Source: Zygnema cylindricum
Lineage: Eukaryota > Streptophyta > Zygnematophyceae > Zygnematales > Zygnemataceae
Reading direction: 5' to 3'
Assembly: GCA_037447655.1 (NCBI GenBank)
Contig: JBBHKE010002873.1
Coordinates: 1 to 64,000 of the forward strand
Length of the DNA stretch: 64,000 nt
Made by a program: the position numbers and the translations under genes. The notes below the pieces were generated by a model that searched no databases, was not told the origin of the DNA, and saw only the letters and a program-made list of their open reading frames with translations. Positions within the stretch are counted from its first letter, which is position 1; every line of letters starts with the position of its first letter. This document shows, one piece after another, positions 10,053 to 21,790 of the stretch.

Positions 10053-10554
10053 AGTATTTAAGAGAGTCTCCTTCTTCTGAGTTTGGTCATCTTTGCACTC
10101 GGGGTATGTTTGCTTGATCCACCATTATTGTTTACCTATATCTTATTCCCTTCTCTGGGGCAAGGTGATATTGTTTAATCTGAAAAACCGATATTTGTTA
10201 TTTCTATATTTTTGTGTGGGAGTTATTTGCACACTCTTGTGGTCATCTTTGGTTTTGTCGGGAGTTTTTGCGGAACCGATCGGACGACTCTCATTTCTTT
10301 CCTATTCTTTGGAGAGTAGTTGGGAGTGTGGCATTTAGTGGGCTTCCAGCGGAGTAGCGGTACCGGGTACTTTTTCTTTTCCACTCTATTCCTCATTATT
10401 ATCTATGCATATCCCTAGGGGGGTAAGGAACAGAGATGGGCATTGTCATAGATCCGGGGAAGCATCAGGGTGTGAAGTGGATTGCACGTTTCTCATGCAC
10501 ACCTCCTTCGACATCTTACCTGAATGTTCCGGTTCTCAGGCACGCTCGACAACA
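10053..10554 (-). repeat. 3' LTR of element C (about 500 bp)
   Basis: Starts TGTTGTCGAGCG at 10554, right after a GGGGAG polypurine tract. It is shorter than the main LTRs and lacks their hairpin and tRNA-like segment. A related remnant lies in opposite orientation at about 52560-52760 (shared block ggcaaggYgatattgtt). The outer end at 10053 is set by where the B LTR similarity stops. Confidence 0.6.
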
Positions 10555-10569
10555 CTCCCCTAAAGCTTT

Positions 10570-12065
10570 AGACTCTCTTAACCACTTAACCCACAAGCAT
10601 CTTTGCAAAACTGTAATTAGGAGCAGGTAAGGCCTTTGTCAACATGTCAGCCACCATTTTCTCATCCGGTAAATAACAAAGTTTCACAATTTTGGCAAAG
10701 ACCTTTTCTTGAACAAAATTAAGTGTGATATCTGTTGTTGAAATGACGTGCAAGATTAGGTGCAATGGCAATGGCAGCTTGATTGTCACACCACATAGTT
10801 TGCACACCAATTTGCATGAAGCCTAGCTCCTAAAGCAAAGATTTAACCCTTAGCAATTCCTTGATGGCTGGGCATGCAACCGTGTATTTTGCCTCCATTA
10901 TTGACTGGGCAGTGATCTTCTGAAGCTTGTTGCTCCAGCAACAGGTTTCATTTCCTACTTGTAAAACATATCCCGTTTTCGATCGTCTGTTGGGCATCTC
11001 ACCGTAGTTGGCATCACTCCACGTTTGAAGTTTTACTTCGTCTATGCCAAGAGTTAGTTTGAACTCTTGAGTCCCTACCAAGTATCTTAGGACTTGTTTT
11101 ATTGCCTCCCAGTCAGATTTACTTGGATTCTGAAGAATCGTGCTCAGAGCCCCTACTGGTGCCGCAATATCCGGACGTGTGCAATTCATAAAATATATTA
11201 GACTCCCAACGATCTGTCCACTAGGATTTTTTCTGACTCCCCTATTTCTAGACTGTCACCTACAATAATTCTTGAGTCTATTTATGCTCCCTCTAACATC
11301 TATCGGAATTCTATAGGAGTGGTCGCTCCCTTTACATCCTTCTTGTCAAATTTTTCTAGCATATTCCCTATAGCCTCTTTCTGTGTAAGTCAAATAACTC
11401 TTTTAGTTCTTTCTCTCTACTTGTATACCAAAAATGTAATTTGCCTCACCTAAATCTTTCATTTCAAATCTAGATTTTAAGGCTGTTTTGATTCTGTTAA
11501 CTCCCTCAATCGTCTTTGAAATAATCAACAAGTCATCAACATATACAGCAAGAAAATTTGTTCCATCCTCTCCTTCTAATACATAAATAGAGTGATCAGA
11601 ACTTATCCTAGTAAAACCAAGACTTGTCAAATACTCATCTAATTGTAGACTCCATTGCCTCGGTGCTTGCTTGAGCCTATAGAATGATTTCAAAAGTTTG
11701 CACACTAGGTTTTCCTTTCTTTTCACTTGGTACATTTCTGGTTGTTTCAAATATATAACTTCTTCTATTTCTCCGTGTTAGAAGGCAGTCTTAACATCCA
11801 TTTGATGTATTTCCATGTTTTTTTCTATTGCTAGAAGTGTTAACAGAATGCGGACAGTTGGAAATCTGACGACTAGTGAAAAGGTCTCCTCATAGTCAAT
11901 TCCTTTTATTTGGTTATAACCCTTTGCTACTATCCTAGCTTTATATCTTTCGATGGTATTATTTGGATGAAGTTTTACTTTAAAGACGCACTTACTCCCA
12001 ATTGCTTTACGATCCGGAAGAAGTTCCACAAGTTCCCACGTTTGGGCCTCCATAATGGATTTCAT
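10570..12065 (-). pseudogene. copia reverse transcriptase and RNase H of element C
   Basis: RT N-terminus at 11778-12065 ([50 protein letters not shown]). Then 11403-11750 carries the catalytic YVDD and the motifs GLKQAPRQW (here YRLKQAPRQW) and ISSDHSIYV. RNase H at 10830-11189 has NCTRPDIAAPVG, WSDANYGEM and SIMEAKYTVACPAIKELL, where the usual Glu of EAEY reads Lys. The C-terminal part is 10586-10810 (KMVADMLTKALPAPNY). Stops at the block boundaries and a frame change near 11200-11400 make it non-functional, although it is better kept than A. Confidence 0.8.
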
Positions 12066-12086
12066 TTCGTCATTTGCTGCTGCTAA

Positions 12087-12735
12087 TCAGTGTTCTTTTT
12101 TCGGTGGAGAGAACGCTTGCTGAATGGTAAGAGGCTCCTCGGCATTTGTATTGAATGCATAATAGTTTGCACTTGCATTTCGTCGACTACTTGTCCTTCT
12201 TCCCCCTGGAAAATTTGACGCTAAAATTGATGGAAGCCTTGCATTGCATTTGTGTGTGACTGTCAGTCCATTTGTGTTCTGGTTTGGTAAGTCAACGACG
12301 AGATTCTCTCGTCGCTCTTTCAGCGATGTGGTTGTTTCGTCGCTAATTCGTGTATTTCCGTCTATTTCTTGTTCAACAACTGGAGCATTTCGACGTTGGT
12401 TCAAAGACGGGCTAGATTGGTCCCGTGTTGTGTTGATGTCTTCGACTCCTACTGTCAAAGGATCAGCGACAATCCCATCTCGTCACTCGGTCAGCAATGA
12501 GATATTTTCATCGCTATCCTTGTTTTGTGTTTCTTCTATACTCGAGTTTTGCCACGGTTTTGGTTCCAAAATAACATATTCGGCAATTTTCTCAACCTTT
12601 CTGTCTGCTGTCATTTGAAAGACATCAACTGAATTCTCTTCACATTTAATTCTAATAGTTCTAGCTAAAAAGATATTCTTTTTATCATGTACGTATACTC
12701 TATACCCTTTTGATTGGTCATCGAAGCCTAGTAAG
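12087..12735 (-). pseudogene. copia integrase C-terminal region of element C
   Basis: Two frames (12483-12755 and 12087-12458) cover the integrase C-terminal motif SKGYRVY and a low-complexity linker leading to RT (EEPLTIQQAF). The upstream frame opens with MEDIKLHLL, which comes from the adjoining LTR end, so an apparent gag-start/integrase fusion is created at 12736. The catalytic core of integrase is missing. Confidence 0.65.
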
Positions 12736-13115
12736 TGCAATTTTATGTCCTCCATTGGACTACAGAATTGAAGAAACCTCTAGATAGTTTTAACTAACCC
12801 ACTTTTAGCCACAACCACTGCTGCCCAAGTAAGCAAATTGACAGTGTCACACCACCTATGTGCAACTTGGACTCGTTTGAGTGCGTAGCAAAAAGAATCA
12901 CTAGAAATGGCAAACCAGCTGATAAGTTATGAGGTGGCAAAAATGCCAATTTATACAGACTCTCAAAGAGAGAGATAGTCTACCCAAAAATATGTTAAGT
13001 CCTATCCCCCCTCACATTCCCTATCTACTTAAGTAAGAACCAATCAAATAACTGTATAGTACAGAAAGTTACTATGGTCAATGTCTTCTTTGTACGGCCT
13101 GTGTGCGACAAGGCT
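12736..13115 (-). repeat. 3' part of a main-family LTR
   Basis: Reverse complement of the last ~380 bp of an LTR like that of element A, ending ...AAATTGCA at 12736 with the gag start ATGGAGGAC preserved. It is cut on the right by the 5' LTR of element D. No PBS follows the LTR end; the sequence goes straight into the integrase C-terminus of C. Confidence 0.7.
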
Positions 13116-14161
13116 ATATAAATTAATGGTTCTTTTTAGCATTTTCTAGGTCTAAAATGAATTGCAGAAAAAAAGCCGAGGCAGTCTACCTCTAACTCCT
13201 CACTTTAAGTCCCACACTTGTCGCAGTCACTGAAAGATGGAGAGGGAGTTAGAGCCATGGTTGCCTATGCTATCCAGAGGATGACATGCAGTAGATGGGT
13301 TGATATACCAAAAAGGGGCCTGACGGACCCAGGAGTTGATCCTGGTACCTACTGTCCGTCAAAGTTCCCGATAGCCGGTAGCTTTATCCGTTTAGTCTAG
13401 AGCTAGTTTTAAGCTATATTGGGTTTGATGATTGTATAAACAATTACATGTAGACTAATTCATTTAAGGGCGACTATATACAGAATGCATATATTGAGTT
13501 ATGTAAAGTATGAAGTACGGTACGGCGAAGAAACAAAAATCGCGCATTTTGTTTCGATAGCGAAACAAATCCGCGCAAGTATTTATGACAGTTACAATTG
13601 AAATTTGGTTTCAATCGGACAGTCGGAAAGGATGCCGAGATCGCAAAAGAGGATTTTGACAGTTTGCGGTCATTGCCACATAGGATGACACGTGGGGGAA
13701 TGACATTAGGTCGCGGCATCTTTGGAGATTACGTGAACGAATCCGGATATGACATGTGTCGCCTTTTAGCCATGTCGTAAAATGTCTTTAGAGAAAGTAC
13801 ACCAGCAGTTGAATCTTTTTGTATGACACAGTAATATGATTGGTGGCGTACGTCAGTAGATTGAGTTTTAGAGAGAGATTGGACTTAGAAAATTTGGTAG
13901 ATAAGACCCTCTCTCACAAAGAGCTTTTGTACAAAAGGTCAACTTTGACCCACCATAACTTACTACTCAGGGGAGCAAATTTAGAGATTCTTTTTGCTAT
14001 CAACTCAGGGGAGTCTTGTCTTCACAAAGGTGAAGTTGGTCAAAGCTTTTATCGTTCAAGGTGGCAGTTATTTTTGTGGAAATACAAAGGGGTTAGAGTT
14101 ATCCTAGGGGCTTCTACCTTTGCTGCCTACTCTAAGGGCCAATGGAGGTCTCCAAGTTGCA
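13116..14161 (+). repeat. 5' LTR of element D
   Basis: The degenerate start (TATAAATTAATGG in place of TGTAGAAATTAATGG) makes the left end approximate. Contains the hairpin (about 13185-13265) with loop ACACTTGTCGCAGTCACTGA, the antisense tRNA-like segment (about 13318-13400) and the palindrome GACTCAGGGGAGTC (about 14003-14016). It ends ...AAGTTGCA at 14161. Confidence 0.75.
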
Positions 14162-15170
14162 TGTTATGGGCCCACCCTCTAGGGTACCCATATTTTATGG
14201 AACACGCTTCATATACTGGGAAATTATGATGACACGAGCTCTATGCGAAAAGAGGTTTTGGGGGATAGTAAGTGGACGAGTGAGGCGTCCATGTAGTAGA
14301 ACCATTCCTCTAGGATTTGGGGGAAGCAGGTTTACTTGAAAAGCAGATCCAGCTCCACCGGAGGATTCGGAAGACGGGGAGATCATTGTGATGGAAAATG
14401 CAAAAGATAAAGAGGCATTTACACCGATAGCAACACCTATCGCAACCGGTTCAACGTTCATGTCACCTATTCCGAGGAATGAGGAGAATGATGTTGATAC
14501 TTGGGACTACAATAATATGGCGACAAAACACTTCATTCTCCGCCATCTTACTCAAGGACTTCCATCTCCTCATTTGCAAGTGGAAAGGGTATCCGATCTG
14601 TAGATTGCCGTAGTAGAGATGTACCGGAGTGGTACTATTCAGCATCAACATTGGCTCATCAAAAGATAGATGCATATGTATACAAAGAGGGAAAAATTCA
14701 AGATTTTTGTAATGAGCTTGCAATCCTTTTCATGAAATAAGAGAGTGCTAGTCAAGTAGAAACATAAAATATGAAGGTTAACTGTCTGCTCATTAAGTTA
14801 CCCGATGAATAGGAAAGCATAGTCAAGCGTGTGCAAGCCTTGCCGGATTCCAAGTGGATCTGGAATATTCTGTGGTGGGGATGATTCTCGTCCGAGAGAA
14901 TACAATTGAGATCCAAAGGGGAGGGAAGAGTGGACAAGCTTTGTCAACAAGAATTGATTGGAGGAGCAAGGATCCAAAAAAATCAGTAGGAAATTATAGA
15001 GGAGGAGGACAGAAAACTCATTTCGATGAATTCGGACCGAGGGTCTCAAAGGGGTTCTGTCACTTTTTCAAGAAACGAAGACACTATATGGCAGAGTGTA
15101 CTAAGCTAACCGAGCTTCGGGTGTTAGAGGTGCGACCGGTGGACCCCCGAGAGGAAAGAAAAAGGCCCTT
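14142..15170 (+). pseudogene. copia gag of element D, broken
   Basis: Starts at the ATG inside the LTR (MEVSKLHVMGPPSRVPIF). A stop follows near 14337. The homology resumes (NMATKHFILRHLTQGL), then is interrupted at about 14600 and again to 14854. The last block (14854-15174) has RRGGKSGQAL and a damaged knuckle (FCHFFKKRRHYMAEC, first Cys kept, second replaced by Phe, Gly replaced). Not functional. Confidence 0.75.
14163..14176 (+). other. Primer-binding site of element D (half-tRNA type)
   Basis: GTTATGGGCCCACC, one base (T) after the LTR end at 14161. Identical to the PBS of A, B, F and H. Confidence 0.75.
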
Positions 15171-16649
15171 GTGACACAGGTATATGAGGCGGAATCCGAG
15201 GACGAGGACGATGAGCTCTTATTCGATGAGGAGTTCGAGGCGAAAAACGAGGTTGAAATTCCACGAAAGAAGAAATGTGCTTTCGGTGGATTGAAAGGTG
15301 AAGCGGGCTGGATTGTAGATTCAGGTGCTTCCGTGTACATGTGTAACGATAAACACCTGTTCGTTAAGATAATAAGATTCCCAACGTAGACATAGAGTAC
15401 GAGATGGGAGGATAGTCACTACTACTCTTGTAGGATCGGTAGATCTGAAAGTGTTAGTTGAAGGAAAGACATCCATAGTTACATTCTCCGATGTACTGTT
15501 TATTCCGGAGTTGAACATTAAACCTCATCTCTACCTCTGTATTAGATGATAAGGGTTTTGATTTTAACACTAGGAAAGGAGATTTTACTGCTAGTTTTGA
15601 GGATGAAGTTTATTTCAATGCTGAAAAAGGAAGCCAATGGATGTGTAGGCTGATTTTATGCAATGAAAAGAAGAAACTTTATTATGCTAGTGTTCATGAT
15701 ATAATATTCTGGCATAAGAGGCTTGGGCATGTGAATCTAGATAAGTTAAGAGAGATGAAAAAGATAAGAGTATTGGAAGGGATTCAGTTCGGTGAGAGTG
15801 AGAATCTAAGTGATTCAAGTGGATGTGCTCAAGGTAAAGCACACTGGTTACCCTTCCCAAAAATTGCCGCATATATAAGAGAAAATATTCTAGAATTAGT
15901 ACACACAAATATTTGGGGACCCGCCAAAGTGCCCTCACCCGGGGGAAGAGATTTATGATGACTATCAACGATGATTGGTCTCGCTATTCAAGAGTGTGCT
16001 TTTTGAAAAATAAGCTAGAGGCTCAGGAATGTTTTTGACAATATAAAACATGGAGTGAAAAACTCCATGAAACACCAATAAAGAGAGTAAGGAGTGACAA
16101 TAGTGGAGAGTATACCTCTAACCAGGTTGAGGATTTTTTGAGGGAAGATGGAGTCCAACACCAAAAGAGAGTTCCAGAAAACGTGGGACAGAATGGGGTA
16201 GACGAAAGATTAAATAGAACATTAAGTGATAGTGCTAGAAGTATGTTGTCGCCTAAGAAGATAAAAAAAAGGTTTTAAGCCGAAGCAATGAACTGTGCTA
16301 ATTACCTCAAAAGTAGAGTTCACACTTCAGCCGTAAAAGGCCAAACACCTTAAGAGAGATGGACATGCCGGAAACCCGACATATCTCAATTAAAGGTTTT
16401 CATCAACTGTTCAGTCTAGATACAGATCGATTTAATTGGAAGCTAGATCCTTAAAGAAAACCGGGGTACTTGTTAAGATATGATGAGGATGTAAAAGGAT
16501 ATAGATTTTATGATCTAATAAGGGAAGATATAATCTTAGTAAAACATCTAGTAGTTATGGATGAAAGAAAGTTTGTGGATCCCTTCAAGTATACAAAGTA
16601 AGTAAAAATAATATTTAGGTCAAAAAATTGAGATGACTTTGATCTTCCT
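15171..16649 (+). pseudogene. copia protease and integrase of element D, broken
   Basis: Protease at 15171-15389 keeps the catalytic motif (IVDSGASVYMCNDKHLF) but then shifts frame. The integrase HHCC domain is at 15641-15958 (WHKRLGHVNLDKLREMKK, CAQGKAHWLPF). The catalytic core follows with a TGA near 16037 and further stops; SDNSGEYTSN carries Gly to Ser. The C-terminal region decays up to the junction with the inverted LTR at 16649. Confidence 0.75.
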
Positions 16650-17706
16650 TGCAACTTTGAGACCTCCATTGGCCCTCAGAGTAGGCAGCTCACTAGAAGC
16701 CCCTAGGATAACCCTGATCCCTTTGAGTTTCCACTAGAACAACTGCCACACTGATAGATAAAAACTTTGACCAACTTCACTATTGTGAAGACAAGACTCC
16801 CTTGAGTCGATAGCAAAAAGAATCTCTAAATTTGTTCATCTGAGCAGTAAGTTATGAAGGGTCAAAGTTTGACCTTTTGTATGGAGCTCTCTAGGAGAGG
16901 GGGGTCTACCTACCAAGTTTTCTAAGTCCTAAATCCCTCTCTAAACCCTCTACTACTAGAGTACGACACCAATCAGATTATTGTTTCGTATAGAAAAGTA
17001 CAAGTGCCGATGTACTTTTTGTACGACCATCGTACGACATGGCCAAAATGTCGACACCTGCCATATCTGGATTTGCTCCCGTATCCTGCGAAGATACCGC
17101 AAGCCAATGTGATTGTGCCACGTGTCAACTGACGTGGGGATGAGAGAAAAAAGCCAAAGCGTCCATTCCGCCATCACGACATTTATCTCGACCGTTCGAT
17201 CAAGATTGGCTTTTAATTTTAGCTGTTGAAAATAGATGCGTGGTATTTGTTTCGCCGTCAAAACAAATGCGCGCTATTAGTTTCGTGGAGTACCGTATAT
17301 CTATATCGAAAAACTTGTATCTATATCGAAAGAATGTTTGCGCCGTTAAATGAAATCGTCTACGTATATATTTATAAATATGTATGAAACCTAATGTTTT
17401 TCAGAACTGATCCTAGACTAACGACTAAAGCTAACTGCTACTGCTTGACTTGACGGACGCTAGGTACCAAGATCAAATCGTGGTTTTGCCAAGTCCATTT
17501 TGGTAAATCTACAAAAACTACTACCTGTCTCTCTTTTGACAGCATGGGCAGCCATGGCTTTAGTTTCCTCTCCAACCAACATTGACTGCGACAAGTGTGG
17601 TAGTTGGAGAGAGGAGTTAGAGGCAGACTGCCTCTGCTTTATCTGATCTCTATCTTTACATGTTTTTAAACCCCAAAAATACAAAATAAAACCTCTAGTT
17701 TCTACA
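16650..17706 (-). repeat. 3' LTR of element E (1057 bp)
   Basis: Starts TGTAGAAACTAGAGG at 17706 and ends ...TCTCAAAGTTGCA at 16650, where it enters the integrase sequence of D. It carries the hairpin (about 17550-17640), the tRNA-like segment (about 17425-17490, plus strand, hence antisense to the element) and a degenerate gag start. It defines the LTR length without help from a PBS. Confidence 0.85.
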
Positions 17707-17729
17707 CCCCCCTTTTTTTCTAGTCACTC

Positions 17730-19330
17730 TTTAATTTAAGACCACACTTCTCCCCGCAGAAAATTAGCTTAGGGGAGGCACAAGTTTGGTCATCATATCT
17801 GCTACCATCTCGCTATCTAGTCTGTACTCTAAATTGATTATTTTGTCTTCCACCTTCTCTCTTACAAAGCCGAGTCTATTGTCCATGTGTTTGGCTTTAA
17901 AATGATTTTTATAGTTAGCAGCAATAGCGATTGGTGCCTGATTATCAAAAAAAAAATTCTACACACTAATCTTAAGGTGACCAAGCTCACCAAGCAAAGA
18001 CTCGACCCACATCAATTTTTTTAAAGCAGAGCAATATGCCATATACTCAGCCTCCATGGTGGACTGAGCAATAACCTTTTGTTGTTTGCTACTCCAGCAA
18101 CAAGCCCCATCACCCACATATAATACATATCCAGAAATACATCTCCTCATCAGAGTATCACCATAACTACCATCACTCCAAGCAGTGATGCTAGTATTCC
18201 CCCCACCCAAATTCAATTATAGATCCCTAGTTCCTATCAAATATCTAAAGACTTTCTTACCTGCCTCCCAATCTCTCTTAGTGGGAGCATTCTACTCAAC
18301 ACTCCTACAGCTGCAGCTAAATCCTACCCGGTACAATTCATAAAAAATTAGGGTTCCCACTACTTTCTTCTAAGGAATAGTGTGCATGAACTTCTATTCT
18401 TCGGGGCCTAATTCCCCATGTAAGATTAAGACTCCTTCTTCCACACTCCCCTCACTTTCCTTCTTTAACTCCATTGGAGTTGTACAACTATTAGCCTTAT
18501 CTATCTAAAACTTTTCCAACATGTTCTTTATTGCTTCTTTCTGAGTTAGTCTTCTAATCTTTCTTTTTTGGTCTCTTTTTACTTGAATACCCAAAATATA
18601 TTTTGCCTCCCCCATATCCTTCATCTCAAATCTTCCCTTAAGATCTGTTTTCAGTTTATTAATTTTGTCCATTGATTTACTTAAAACAAGCAAATAATCA
18701 ACATAAATTGAAATAAAAATAACACCTTCCTCATCTTCAAAAACATAGATTGAGTGATCTGAGCTGATCCGGATATATCCCAGACCGGTAAGAAACTCAT
18801 CAAGCTTCTTATTCTATTGTCGGGGCGCCTCTTTTAAACCAAAAAGAGATTTAATTAGCCGACATCCCTTACTCTCCTCTCCTTGCTCCACAAATCCTTC
18901 AGGTTGTCGCATGAAGATCTCCTCTTTCAATTCTCCATGCAAAAAGGTTGTTTTGATGTCCATCTGGCGCACTTCCATATCTTTCGCTCCTGCCAGATTG
19001 AAAAGTGTGCGGACGGAGGGAAATCTGACCACCACGGCAAAGGTTTCCTTGTAGTCAATTCCTTCTTTCTGTGTAAATCCTTTTGCCACTAATCAGGCTT
19101 TGTAACGCTCAATGGTGTTATCCGGGTTTAGTTTTAATTTGGAAACCCACTAAAAACCGATTAGTTTTCGGTTAGGTGGAAAGTCCACCAGCTCCCAAGT
19201 ATCGAGTGGGATAATTGAGGCCATCTCGTCATTGATGGTTGTCTTCCACTAGTTTCTTTCTGGAGAAGTCATCGCCTCACCATAAGTTTGAGGTTCATCT
19301 TGATGAGATAGTTTTGTTACCTTGTTATTA
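17730..19330 (-). pseudogene. copia RT and RNase H of element E, broken
   Basis: RT block 18814-19089 (MAKGFTQKEGIDYKETFAVVVRFPSVR, HGELKEEIFMRQPEGFVEQG) and block 18505-18693. The YVDD motif reads YVDY (about 18690), losing a catalytic Asp. RNase H at 17959-18216 (ITAWSDGSYGDTLMRRC, STMEAEYMAYCSALKKLMWVESLL) is followed by stops. The terminal MVADMMTK segment reaches to about 17760. Confidence 0.8.
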
Positions 19331-21084
19331 ACCTGATTTTCTTGCAACCTTTTGCAACTTCTCCTTCCTCCCTCAAAATCTGTTGCCAAAAAAGATGGTT
19401 CCCGAGGGTTCTTTCAAACAATCTTGGCTTCTCCCCTGTCCTTTGATTCCGAATCAATTTCCACCACGTCTTCCGCTTTGGGTAGAGTTGTCACTGGAGT
19501 TTCCGCGGCGAGTCCTTCTCGGTCTGATTTGTACCTATTTATGTTAACTTCTCTAAAACCTGGATAGTTAAAAAGCTCAAAGTCATCGGAATTTTCTGAC
19601 TCAAATCTGATTTTTACTGAATTTGTATGCTTCAATGGATCCATAGACTTTCCTTCATCCATAACTACTAGGTGCTTTACTAAGATTTTATCATTCATTT
19701 TTAGATCATTAACTCTGAATCCTTTAACATCCTCATCACATTCTAATAGGAAAAAGGTTTTCCTTTAGGATCTAGTTTCCAATTAGACCGATCTTTATCT
19801 AGACTAAACACTTCACTACCAAAAACCTTTAAATGTGATATGTAGGGTTTTCCGGCCGGTCAATCTCTCATAGGGTGTTTGGCCTTTTACCGCCGAAGTA
19901 AGAACTCTATATTTGAGGTAAATAGCACAGTTCATTGCTTCCGCCCAAAACCTTTTTCCTATCTTCTTACCTGACAACATACTTCTAGCACTATCACTTA
20001 GTGTCCTATTTAATCTTTCGTCTACCCCATTCTGTTCCAGGTTTTTTTGGAACTGTCTTTTGGTGTTGGATTCCGTCTACCCTCACAAAGTCCTCAAACT
20101 GGTTAGAGGTATACTCTCTACCATTGTCATTCCTTACTCTCTTGATTGGGGTTTCATGAAATTTTTCACTCTTTGCCTTATATTGTCTAAAACATTAATG
20201 AGCCTCTTACTTATTTTTCAAAAAAATACACCCTAGAATATCGAGACAAATCATCGGTGAAAGTCATCATAATTCGATCCCCAAATATTTGTGTGTACCA
20301 AATCTAGAATCTTTTCTTCATTATAGGTGGCACTTTCTGGAAAGGGTAACCAGTGTGCTTTACGTTGAGAACATCCGCTACAATCACTTAGATTCTCACT
20401 CTCACCGAACTGAATCCCTTCCACTACTCACATCTTTTTCATCTCTCTTACCTTATCTAGATTCACATGCCCAAGCCTCTTATGCCACAACATTATATCA
20501 TGAACACCACCATAATAAAGTTTCTTCTTATCATTGCTTAAAATCAGCCTAAACATCCCTTGGCTACCTTTTTCAGCAGTGAAATAAACTTCATCCTCAA
20601 AACTAGCAGTAAAAACTCCTTTTCTAGTGTTATAATCAAAACCCTTATCATCTAATACAGAGGGAGAGATGAGGTTTTTGTTCAACTCCGAAATAAACAG
20701 TACATCGGAGAATGTAACTATGGATGTCTTTCCTTCTACTAACACTTTCAGATCTACCGATCCTACAAGAGTAGTAGTGACTATCCTCCCATCTCCGTTC
20801 TCTATCTCTACGGTGGGAATATTTACTATCTTAATGAACAGGTGTTTATCGTTACACATGTGCATGGAGGCACATGAATTTACAATTTTGCCCGCTTCAC
20901 CCTTCAATCCACTGAAAGCACGTTTCTTCTTTCGTGGAATTTTAACCTCGTTTTTTGCCTCCAACTCCTCATCCTATAGGAGCTCCTCGTCTTCGTCCTT
21001 GGATTTCGCCTCATAAACCTGTGTCACAAGGGCCTTTTTCTTTCCTCTCGGTGGTCCACCGATCGCACCTCTATTAACTCTAGG
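19331..21084 (-). pseudogene. copia gag end, protease and integrase of element E
   Basis: The best block, 20428-20964, covers the protease (KIVNSCASMHMCNDKHLF; the catalytic DSG is changed to NSC) and the start of integrase (WHKRLGHVNLDKVREMKK). The integrase core between 19850 and 20430 has several stops and frameshifts. Its C-terminal tail is 19414-19698 (ILVKHLVVMDEGKSMDPLKHT). The region 20965-21084 holds the gag end (GGPPRGKKKALVTQV). Confidence 0.75.
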
Positions 21085-21790
21085 TCTCCTCATAATCTAT
21101 CCCTTCCTTTTGGGTGAACCCCTTTCCTACCAACCGAGCCTTATATCTTTCAATGGTTTTATCTAAGTTGAGTTTCAATTTAAACACCCATTTGCACCCA
21201 ATCGGTTTTCTGTTCGGAGGACAGTCCACTAGTTCCGAAGTGTTTGCTTCCATGATTGATTTCATCTCATCATTTATGGCTCTAACCCATATGTCTTTCT
21301 TTGGACTCTCCATTGCCTCTGAGTATGACAAAGGCTCATGAGGGTGAGACAACTTAGTTACCTTCTGAGCGGCCTGCCTATCATGCAACCTTTTGGTGCT
21401 CCTTTGTCCTTCCTCAATGTCTAAAGCTGGGATAAAGAGAAGTCTCGCGTTCCTCCTCACTGTCTCATTGGCTCCCCTATCCATGGAAGCTGGTTTCCGT
21501 CTCCTCCTCTTTTGTCTCCTCAAAGTGTATAGGGATATGGGCAGATTCTGGTACATCTTCCTCATCGGGATCTTCCCTAAATCTGCGATCACTTTTTTGC
21601 TCATGTTCCTTCCAAGAAGATCCGAGTCCTCCTCACCCTCGGACTCAAAGTTGATTATTATCTTCTTCGTATATTTGAAGGGATCAAATGACTTCCGTTC
21701 ATCCATGACAACTAGATGCTTAATCAAAATGATATCTTGTTTAGCTAAGTCATAGACTCTATATCCCTTGACATACTCATCATATCCCAC
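21080..21790 (-). CDS. copia integrase C-terminus to RT N-terminus of element F (open fragment)
   Basis: An open frame of 236 codons: integrase tail (YVKGYRVYDLAKQDIILIKHLVVMDERKSFDPFKYTKK), a variable linker (about residues 60-125), then RT N-terminus ([55 protein letters not shown]). It ends at the junction with E, so neither domain is complete. This is the longest undamaged piece of F. Confidence 0.8.
   Translation of the reverse strand: MGYDEYVKGYRVYDLAKQDIILIKHLVVMDERKSFDPFKYTKKIIINFESEGEEDSDLLGRNMSKKVIADLGKIPMRKMYQNLPISLYTLRRQKRRRRKPASMDRGANETVRRNARLLFIPALDIEEGQRSTKRLHDRQAAQKVTKLSHPHEPLSYSEAMESPKKDIWVRAINDEMKSIMEANTSELVDCPPNRKPIGCKWVFKLKLNLDKTIERYKARLVGKGFTQKEGIDYEET

Larger units (their letters stand above)
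10053..12735 (-). mobile_element. copia element C, 3' half
   Basis: Minus-strand element with its own LTR type (10053-10554), RNase H, RT and the integrase C-terminus. The integrase core, protease, gag and matching 5' LTR are absent. At 12735/12736 the coding frame meets the 3' end of an LTR of the main family. Its proteins differ clearly from the A/D/E/H group, so C is a separate lineage. Confidence 0.75.
13116..16649 (+). mobile_element. copia element D, 5' LTR to integrase
   Basis: Plus-strand 5' LTR (13116-14161), PBS, gag, protease and integrase. It stops in the integrase C-terminal region at 16649, where the LTR of element E begins in the opposite orientation. RT, RNase H and 3' LTR are not found elsewhere in the window. 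Confidence 0.8.
16650..21084 (-). mobile_element. copia element E, 3' part (gag C-terminus to 3' LTR)
   Basis: Minus strand: end of gag (about 21000-21084), protease, integrase, RT, RNase H, polypurine tract (17707-17722, A7G6-like) and 3' LTR (16650-17706). The 5' LTR and most of gag are missing. At 21084/21085 it is joined head-to-tail to the RT of element F. Highly similar to G and H. Confidence 0.8.

Noticed and set aside
12244-12618. 124-codon frame on the plus strand
   Set aside because: Opposite-strand shadow of the integrase C-terminus of element C.
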